Origin: Ampelocalamus luodianensis
Lineage: Eukaryota; Streptophyta; Magnoliopsida; Poales; Poaceae
Length of the DNA stretch: 64,000 nucleotides
Reading direction: 5' to 3'
Assembly: GCA_036346255.1 (NCBI GenBank)
Contig: CM070626.1
Coordinates: 14,532,001-14,596,000 of the forward strand
Made by a program: the position numbers and the translations under genes. Positions 56,052 to 64,000 of the stretch are shown here, in pieces. The notes beneath the pieces were generated by a model. That model did not search any database. It worked only from the letters and a program-made list of their open reading frames with translations, and was not told where the DNA came from. Within the stretch, counting starts at the first letter, position 1. Every line of letters begins with the position of its first letter.

Positions 56052-56056
56052 TTTCC

Positions 56057-59000
56057 TATAACATCCCGATTTTCTCGAGCTCTTTGAAAATTTTTAAAAT
56101 AAAAATAATCATTTGGTTTTGTTGAACTTCTACAGTATAACTTGAAATTTTGGAAATTAAAAATAATTAAAAATGACTAAATCAAACTTCAATTAATTCA
56201 AAATTTGGTTTATTTTGAGTTTGCTGGAGTTCTCTGGTGTTTAAAGTCCCATTTCTCTGTTCGTTCCTTTTTCCCATCAGCCCATCTCTTGTTCTCTCCC
56301 CGCGCATTGGCCAGTCTTTCGACCACCCTCTCGGTTGGTCCACCTTCTGGTTTTGACCACCCTCTCGGTTGGACCACCCTTTCGATTTTGACCACCCTCT
56401 CAGCTTCGATCAGCCTCTTGGTTTCAACTAGCCCCACTTGTCAGCCTCCTCCTCGCCTGGTCACAATCACGACTATCGCAAAAGTCCCCGTGCATTTAAT
56501 GCCGTCAGTGCATTAAATGCCACCACCTCCACTGCAAAGTCGTCGCCTCCGGCGTGATTCTTTCCCTCGTCTTCCTCAGTAGCAGGCGCATTTAATTGCC
56601 CGTCCTTCACCGCACCAATCCCCTCTGTTCTTTCTCCTCCCCACCTGCTCCCGTCTCGTCCTCGCCCAGGCACCCATGCCGTCAAGCTTCCTCCCCCTCA
56701 GCTGCTATAAGTAGGAGCCCCGGAGCCTCTCGCCTTCCTCTTCCTTTTCCCCATTTCTCCCCCTCTCTATCTCCTTTGTTTGCTAAGATTTTGAGCTCCA
56801 AGTACTCCGACCGAAGCTCGTGTCGCCAGGGAGTGCGCCGCCGTTGAGGGTCCTCCGCCATCGACACCTCCACCCCGACATTGCCTTGTCGCGCTCTCCA
56901 TGGTGCACACCTCCTTGCCGCCGAAGAGTTCACTAGAGCGCCCATGTCGCCCTCGGCCCCGTTCGTCGTCCGCCGACCCCCCCCTCCGGCTTCTCTCTCG
57001 GCCTTGGTGAGTTTCCCGTGCTCTGTTCTCCCTCTAGTTCTTTGGACCCCCCTCCGGTTCTTTGGACCACCCTCTCAGTTTAGACTATCCTTCCTACGAC
57101 AACGTTGTGTAGTCGTATCTTTCTTATATCGTTCTCACGACCACATTGAGTAGTCGTATCCTTATTTGGACCTGATAGTCAAAGCCTTCTTTCGACCAGG
57201 TAGTCCTTCCGACCACATAGTCGAACCTCTTTCGATCAGGTAGTCCTTCCGACCATGTGATTTCAAAACTCCCGAGAGCTCGTTCTCCCGCATTCGAGCT
57301 CCGACTTGAGTGATTCGGACCTCTATCTTCTTCTAAAGTCTGTACCTTTCTACTGGTTCTAGTTGGGTAATTTTTGGAGTTCATTTGGATTTTATTTGGA
57401 CTTTATTTGAATTGGCTGCGTTCTCACGTGTAGATTTCGACGACTCCGGGGAACCCAAGTACTTCAAAGAAGTAGATCCTCAGGCTTTTGAGCAAGGCAA
57501 GTTACACCTTTGATCATATTGAATCCCAATATTTCAAATTAGTTAAATTCTGTTTTAAATTATTATTGCATGCATATTTGAATTCAAGTAATTTAAATCT
57601 TTGTTTTAACTTTTTAGTTATTCCTATTTTCATTATACATCCAATTTGGATATTGAGTTAACCACACTTGATACCTTAGTTAAAAGCTAGTTGGTACATT
57701 TGTATGAACTAGACCTTGTTGCAAAAACTCTATGCTTAGTGAAGGCTTAGCTCAAAAATATTTACTTTGAAGAATTTAGCCACAAATTCAACTATAATTT
57801 AAAATGATACTATGGTATTGTCTTTACCATAGGAATTTTTAAAACGGTTTGATTGGTTAAATAAAATAAAAATTGGTTTAGATTTGGGCGAAATAGATGT
57901 TTGGATGGGTGCATATTCATGCACGGGATCGACTCATTTCTATGATTGAGGCCTATGGTTTTTTTGGAAGTCGCCCGAGTCGATTAAGGACCGGTCTTCG
58001 AGCCGCATCTTGCTAAGCCCCATCGTACTACCACATATCCTATGTGGGCGAGACCTAGCTAAATAATTTGTATCATTTCACCGTTGTTGTGCTATCTGGT
58101 TGCGTGTGTGTCTTTTATGACCTACTTTTATGTATTCCCACCTAGCGCAAGAGGGGGCTTGAACCCGACGGGTTTCTATCCAAAGGGGGCAAAATCTTAG
58201 CGAGGTGGGACTACGGTGGGATGATGTATTGTAAAAGTTTTATGATAATGATTTAGTCGCACACCTTAGGCAGTGTGTTAGACGGATATTATAAGTCAAT
58301 TATCTCTTGTGGGTAAAGTTGTACAACCTCTGCAGAGTGTAAAACTATTCGAATAGCCGTGTCAATGGTCATGGACATGCTAACAAAGCCACTCCAAGTT
58401 AGATCTTTGGTTTTGTTTTCAAAAGACTATTAAATGGTTTTGGATCTCTATCCAAATGGGAATTGGGCGGGTAGCCATGTGATAGGAGAGTATCCTTCAC
58501 CATTTGTTGATGAATGTTTTCTGACTATAAAACTTGAGATTTAGAAAATAAATTTTAGTTATAGAATAAACTGTTTTACAAACTTAGTATGAATATTTAA
58601 ATGAAAAATGTTGCTTTACACAAATTGAGCCATATATGCATCCCCTTTGTTAATTCCTTGCATGCATTATAATCTGTTACTTGCTGGGTGTGACTTGCGA
58701 GCATAGTTGTTTATGCTCACTTTTGCTTAATTCAAATATTGAGCAGGAGAGGAATGCTACGAGGAGTTTGAGACCTTGGATGACTAGGCTACGCCTCCAG
58801 ATGATTGCTTGTGGCAAATCGTGTAGTCTACCTTACTTCTTTTGCTTCTGCTATAATTTGATTTTTGGTTGTACATCTCTTTTGTAACAACTCTAATTAT
58901 TTTAATGAATGACGTTGTATGGTTATGTTGTCCACTTTTGTTTAACTGTGTACACTAGATGCTTCTGGACTAGTGTATAAAACATAGAGAACCCGGGGTC

Positions 59001-59058
59001 CTTCGCTCCTGGGTTCGACCTTCCCCTGCAGAGTAAACATCACGGCCTGTTAGTCCCA
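56057..59058 (+). mobile_element. Probable long solo LTR (gypsy type), about 3.0 kb
   Basis: It starts TATAACATCCCGATTTTC, a common grass gypsy LTR start with TG mutated to TA, and its right end is placed at GTTAGTCCCA. The flanks TTTCC (56052-56056) and ATTCC (59059-59063) match at four of five positions. A TATA box, GCTATAAGTAGGAG (about 56705), is followed by a splice-donor-like TTGGTGAGTTTCCC (57005). Repeated GACCACCCTCTCGGTT motifs fill the U3 part. The block GTGTAAAACTATTCGAATAG (about 58340) is typical of long rice-type gypsy LTRs. No retroelement coding domain is present. The exact right end is uncertain. Confidence 0.55.
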
Positions 59059-59063
59059 ATTCC

Positions 59064-59685
59064 TTCACGATGCATCCAAGAAACGAGGCGCCTCTCCCTC
59101 CCTGCAATTCCACAAGCCAAAAGAAGCACACAAATCACAAGTAAAGATCAGTGAAGCCTAGCACCAAAAAAATTCAAGAAAGCAAAGGGGAAATAAGGGA
59201 ACAAGAAGTCTAACTAATTATATATAAAAAAAGGAAGGGTAGGTTGCCCGGATGAGGGGACGGCAAAGCGGAAGGCATAAGGAAGGAGCCGTGGTGACGT
59301 ACGGGGAGGAGACGGGGTGGGCACGGTGAGAAAGAGGAGAGGATGACCGCCGGGCAGAGCATGTCAGCTCACCGGTGCCTTGCATTTCTTGGGACGCGAG
59401 GCGAAACGGGGAGAAGGCGGCGGCACCGTGAGAAGATGGGGTCAACACCAAGAGAGACGACGGCGGGGATGGCGGTGGGGTGTGGGGGAACCATTGAAGA
59501 GTGAAGACATGTTGCTTGAATGGACAATACAAAAAAATTACATAGATTAGCAAATAATGCTTCAGCTCAAGAGAAACATTTTGTTGTATGTTACAACGGA
59601 TCTACTATAAGTTGATGCAAGGTTTTCGCACAAAAAAAGTTGATGGAAGGTAAACTCTATTGCTAAAAAAATAAAAAGGCCTAAC
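59064..59685. other. 3' flank of the HAK-like fragment
   Basis: No further transporter exon was found here. A GC-rich part (59220-59500) has open frames without domains. Confidence 0.4.
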
Positions 59686-61250
59686 CTGTGATGCTAAGCA
59701 TGATTCCTCCTAGAGAGGTCCAGTTGTTAGAATTCCCTCGCCTTCGGAAATACCGATATATATATAGACCGGATTATATGCTTTTAACACGGTGCTATCA
59801 TACTTGTGTATGTTTAGTGCTCCGACACTTCCAATTAGAATGAACCAGAGGAGTACTATAGGTGCAAAGAACCACCCAACTTTGTCTGTACCATAGTGTT
59901 GCATGCTAAATAATCCAATTAAAATGACCACAACAACAAGTACAACAACATATGTCAGATGCAGAGGAAACCAAAGATCAAACGATTTTACAACATCAAT
60001 TTATGTAAAAGATAGATTATTAGATTGGATTTTGGGATACCTATAGTAAGATCAAGAAGGATGACTGCTGCATATGAGATCATAACACATAAAAAAAATA
60101 CGGATGCACTGGATTCCTTCCATCATTGCAGTACAAACATTCTTCTACTTACTAACACTACTTAAAGAATTTACAGAAGTTACAATATGCAAGGATCTGA
60201 ATAAACCATATTGAACGCATGACATTACCAGTACTCATATTCGGATTTTTGAACTTTTATTCCACCTGATGCAGAAAGAACTGTGAAAACATAAAAATCA
60301 TTTCAGATTTAAAGATCCATTCGATTTACTAAGAAGAATATGATGCTGACTATTGCTTCAGAAGAAATTAAGCTGAGTACCTGATATAGCAGGAGTAAGG
60401 ATGCCATCTCCAATAGTTGTACAAGTACCAATGAGAACAAGAATAAGAAGACAATTTCTTTTATACGCTTATGCCTCTAACCATCTCTTTATTTTTGCTG
60501 CCAGTGAATTCTCCTCGTAAGTTTGCCAACTATATGTCGTTAGGTCCTCATCAGTCTTGTGTTGGTTAGGTATAGTGTTGATCTTTGCATGACAACATAG
60601 TAGTGAATAAAGAGCAAATGTACCACCTGTGAGAAAAAACAGTAATTTGCTAACTCTCAAAATATGCAAACAAGTTATCGAGTGAAGAAGGAGCAGAATT
60701 GCTCAAGCAACAGTTGTTTCCAACATTGAGCAACAATGAATTGATGTTAGGCTAAAAGTTCCATCATTTGAAGAACGCAAATGATCAGCCACTCTGGCGT
60801 ATCTCTTGCCTATAAAGAAAGTCTGCTATAAATTCACCTACACATCTACTTACAAAAAAGCATTGTTCACAAAACATTGCCACGTATAAATTTCTAATGT
60901 GCTGTTAATTTGTAGAAATCATGCATTTGAGACGCGTTGCAGTTAGTTTTTTTAAGTACCAAGCAGATCATTAGAAACAAGTCACAAGATGTTACTTAGA
61001 CCTTGTGAGGATCAGATATCTCACCTTGGCCATTGTCATTTGCCCGCATGACGACAAAAACATACTTCAGAAGAGGAATGAGAGCAAGGGTGTATATGAT
61101 CAAGGAAAGTGCTCCAATAACATCCTCATTGTCTTCTACTCCAGGAGGAAAAATATTATAGAACACATACAACGACGATGTGCCCAAGTCACCGAAGACC
61201 ACCCCAAGGCTTTGAAATGCGAGCCGTAGTAACAAAACAGACAAAAACTT
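59686..61250 (-). pseudogene. HAK/KUP potassium transporter, 5' fragment, broken
   Basis: Four minus-strand exons are clear: 61250-61025 (LAFQSLGVVFGDLGTSSLYV, LKYVFVVMRANDNGQG), 60626-60381 (GGTFALYSLLCCHAKINTIP to IGDGILTPAIS), 60280-60229 (VLSASGGIKVQ) and about 59960-59686 (LIGLFSMQHYGTDKVGWFFA to GGIMLSITG). GDLGTSPLY and RANDNGxGGTFALYSL are signatures of HAK/KUP/KT transporters, which carry K+ (and H+) across plasma or vacuolar membranes; the sequence fits a cluster II plant member. Only the first four or so transmembrane helices are encoded. A TAA stands where the Arg of EARAYK is expected (about 60473), and a 2-bp expansion of a TA run near 59757 shifts the frame after NPVYIY. The remaining exons are absent. 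Confidence 0.88.
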
Positions 61251-62420
61251 CTGCATGAAGGGAAAGAACAATCAATAGAAATTCTTGATTTAGCAGTAAT
61301 TACTTCAATAAAAAAGGCATTAGTTTTTAGGGCTAAGGATTCTTCTACTAGTTGTTTCATCGAGGTGGAATAAACCAAAAACTTGCGTAAAACTAAAACA
61401 TCATCCCTTTTAGAAAATAGGAAATTCTATCATATGAATCAAACTAGTTTACTTCATGCTCTACAAATGACAAAGTAACATATTCATGTAGTACAATCCA
61501 TCTGTTCTAGATGTGCTGAAAGAACAAATTGCATAATGAGATGAATTGGTCATATGCAGTCACCAATCTTACATCTACTGCTACTAATATGAAAACCTTC
61601 AATTCTTGGCAGCAAAACAAAATTAACATATATCTAATTGAAGAAGAGAAACATCAAACCTTTTATGTGTACATATTCTTCAGTCTGCCTGCTTCCTCAT
61701 CCATGGGTTGATCAAGGTTCTGATCTAGTTACCACATGGTACTATTTGTCCCCTCACTCTGACAACGACACCATTGATCTCTTCTAACCTCCGCCACAAC
61801 TCCTTAAATCTTCACACCAAGACCAGCCCTAGTATTTACATCGACCAAAATGGAAATCTAGCTTAGCAATAAGCATTCAGCCTCCGAGAAGATCAAGTAC
61901 AATTCTTTTATCCCACCCAAAATTCAATCTCAAATCTTCACACCAACACCTCGTACCTGCAATTCTTGCATCAATAGAAAAATTGGAGTTTCAACTTATC
62001 AAACAGGCACTAAGCTTCCAACCAAATCTCCCCACCAAGCAGCTCCTCTCTCCTAGAAGAATAGCCTCCGCCGCTTTGATATTCGCAAGAAGCAAGAATG
62101 GAAGCTTCATTCAGCAACGAAATGCCAAGAATCACAGCTCAAGAACTTCGCATCAGAACTCCAAGACTCCAACACAAAACCGAAATCACCGGACAGAAAC
62201 AGGCCAAAGATTCCTAGAACCACGAAAATCCCAACAAAAGACACAACCTCTCCTCCCGAAGACCTCGCAAAGATCAAATTCTGGAAATTTTTGCATTTCA
62301 GGCCCAGTAACTCGGTTGAATTTCAAAACTAGCTCTCATTCACCGTAATTTACAAATGTAGCATCCGACAAGAGCAGATCGCTGAAACCGAGGGCGCACC
62401 ACCGCCTCGCCCCGGCGCGC
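61251..62420 (-). other. Leader/intron region upstream of the HAK fragment
   Basis: The exon at 61250 starts after a TTCATGCAG acceptor, so an upstream exon should exist. On the minus strand 61980-62350 is T-rich and intron- or leader-like. No start-codon exon could be identified. A plus-strand open frame here (61983-62348) has no domain and a composition expected of the reverse of an intron. Confidence 0.35.
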
Positions 62421-62454
62421 AACCGCCGGCCCCTTTTTTAGATGTAGAAAAAAT

Positions 62455-62610
62455 TTGCTATAGTGGCCGACGCGCGCTCACCCCGCGCCCGTCACTGTTG
62501 CAATTTTTCTATTTTTTTAAAGTAAGAATTTTTGAATAACTGCATTTTTTTAAAAAAAATTGCTATAGTGGCCGGCGCGCGCCCACCCGCGCCTATCACT
62601 GTAGCAATTT
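62455..62610 (+). repeat. GC-rich duplicated block, two copies
   Basis: TTGCTATAGTGGCCGACGCG and its continuation to CACTGTTGCAATTTTT (62455-62507) recur at 62550-62610 with a handful of changes. Each copy is itself partly palindromic (TTGCTATAGTG ... CACTGTAGCAA). It may be a small transposon remnant. Confidence 0.7.
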
Positions 62611-63330
62611 TTTTTAATATAAAAATCATTTATGCATATTTTTGTAAGAATTTTTAAATATAGTAAATAGGGTCCACAAATTATGAAAATTTTGTGGAGC
62701 CTTCTGACATAATGTACTTGCTTGTGTAATATTTTTAAAATTTTATCCATTATGATTTTTTCTCGAAAATTCATTTAAGTATATTGTAAATAGGGTTTCA
62801 TGATTTCATATGACTTGGAATATATAGAAAAAACGCTGCATTGCAACTCCATTGGAGATGTCGATATACAATATGACAACACATATAACTGTCTTGTTGT
62901 CCAAACTATTGGAGTCCCTCCTTGATGAAGTCGTTTGAACGTATATAGGCAGGGAGTCGGTGAAGTAGTTTATGAAGCTCGTAGAGAATATGATTGGAAG
63001 GGTTGAGAACGCTCGTTGTGATTACGAAGATGCCCTAAAATATGGAGGATTTGATGTCGGTTGGTTCTTTCTAGGACTCCACTAGAAGAGGCATACTTGC
63101 AATATAGGCTTAGCGGAGACACGAAACCAGAACTACATTAGTGTCCGCGGACAGAAGCATGTTCATGGCATGATGGTTCGACAAATTGCTTTAGTCATCC
63201 TCACTGCTACTACTATGGTACATTGCGACACAAGCATCCGGACCATATAACTGTACATGCCTTTAGAGGATAGTACAAAATATGCGTGGTAGGACTGGAG
63301 ACTACTACGTAATGACACGACCTACTGCGC
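62611..63330. other. Unassigned DNA
   Basis: No frame with a recognised domain. The left part is AT-rich, the right part less so and possibly the 3' flank of the minus-strand repeated-exon gene. Confidence 0.35.
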
Positions 63331-63334
63331 GGAC

Positions 63335-64000
63335 CGTGGTCATTTTTCCTTCCTTGCTAGCACGGCGTTGAAATCCTGGCCGACCTTCCCCTTCGCCTTG
63401 TCGCGGGACTATCCACGTCGGGCTGGTATGTCGAAGTCGTCCATATCCTGCGATTTCATGATGTAAGTGCACTGTATAGTGAAAATCTTAAGAAGGATAT
63501 TAATTCTTCATAACTCACGTCGTCGATACGGATTAGGCCGGGTGACCGGAGATGCTGTGGCGGCCGGGCTCAGCCGGATGAGCCTTTCCCTTGCCCTTGT
63601 CGCGGACTGTCGACCTCGGACTGGTATGTCGAAGTCGTCCATGTCCTGCGATTCCATAATATAAGTGCACCGTATAGTGAAAAACGTAAGAAGGATGTAA
63701 ATTCTTCATAACTCACGTCGTGGATACGGAATACACCTGGGCGATCGGATAAGCTGTGGTGGGTGGGCCCAGTCTCATGAGCCTTTCCCTTGCCCTTGTC
63801 GCGGGACTATCCACCTCGGCTGGTATGTCGAAGTCGTCCATGTCCTGCGATTGTATGATGTAGGTACACCGTAAAGTGAAAAACGTAATAAGGATGTAAA
63901 TTCTTCGTAACTCACGTCGTCGATATGGACTACGCCCGGCCGACTACTGGGCTCCTTCGGAGCCTCCTCAACAGGGTCTGGTACGTAAGGTTTCCACCGC
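63335..64000 (-). pseudogene. Gene with tandemly duplicated exons, running off the window
   Basis: On the minus strand four exon copies or parts are seen: one ending at 63916 and entering from beyond 64000 (KPYVPDPVEEAPKEP to GVVHIDD), 63844-63717, 63645-63519, and from 63447 to a stop near 63335. Exons start DMDDFDIP after an ATCGCAG-type acceptor and the internal ones end at ACGAC or CACGAC before GTGAGTTATGAAG. The three introns are all 71 bp and very similar. Exon lengths of 128 and 127 differ by one base, so the duplicated exons cannot all share one frame. An alternative frame reads RDKGKGKAHE. No family was recognised. It may be an unequal-crossover expansion in a transposon or host gene. 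Confidence 0.55.

Noticed and set aside
61983..62348. A 121-codon plus-strand open frame
   Set aside because: No domain, Gln/Asn/Ser-rich, and on the other strand the region looks like a T-rich leader intron of the HAK-like fragment.

Overview
This is nuclear DNA from a grass (Poaceae). Genes have GT-AG introns, the coding sequence of the one well-preserved gene is very GC-rich, and the window is packed with plant transposon families: chromovirus Ty3/gypsy, CACTA with TNP2-type transposase, MULEs with mudrA or GRF-finger ORFs, hAT, Harbinger, Helitron, Stowaway, LINE. The species cannot be named from the sequence alone; the gene structures look rice-like.

Layout. 0.3-15.3 kb is transposon territory: a reverse solo LTR (296-1055), a decayed MuDR-type element (about 1.2-5.2 kb), a Helitron end and AT-rich DNA (5.9-11 kb), a Harbinger-like element (11026-12947) split by a second solo LTR of the same family (11085-11845), a broken 5' fragment of an RRP6-like exosome gene (13.05-13.8 kb), and a deleted MULE (13877-15332). 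The best-preserved gene follows: a GPI-anchored GH17 beta-1,3-glucanase (16475-19924, three exons) with a GC-rich inverted-repeat element in its long first intron. Then come a 5'-truncated LINE, a Stowaway MITE, a third MULE with a GRF-finger ORF and a 36-bp minisatellite (22320-25443), a 1.87-kb solo LTR (25842-27713) and a non-autonomous Helitron (27800-29949).

30.3-43.3 kb is a SEC23/SEC24-family gene that has become a pseudogene. Its 14 exons can be followed in order. A gypsy element sits antisense in its 5' leader, a hAT element in intron 2, and a very young LTR element carrying an RNA-recognition-motif ORF in exon 5; a frameshift and two in-frame stops are also present. A small secreted AGP-like gene follows on the minus strand (44344-44676).

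45376-54675 is a 9.3-kb CACTA element with terminal CACTA repeats, arrays of short inverted subterminal repeats, a decayed TNP2 transposase, a Ulp1-like ORF, a small unknown ORF and a captured F-box gene. After it come a 3-kb probable solo LTR (56057-59058), a 5' fragment of a HAK/KUP potassium-transporter gene on the minus strand (59686-61250), and, at the right edge, a tandemly duplicated exon-intron unit with three 71-bp introns (63.3-64.0 kb).

Only the glucanase and the AGP-like gene look intact as host genes. The rest records repeated insertion, LTR-LTR recombination and gene capture. All coordinates and target-site duplications were read by eye; family names rest on recognised motifs, not on database searches.
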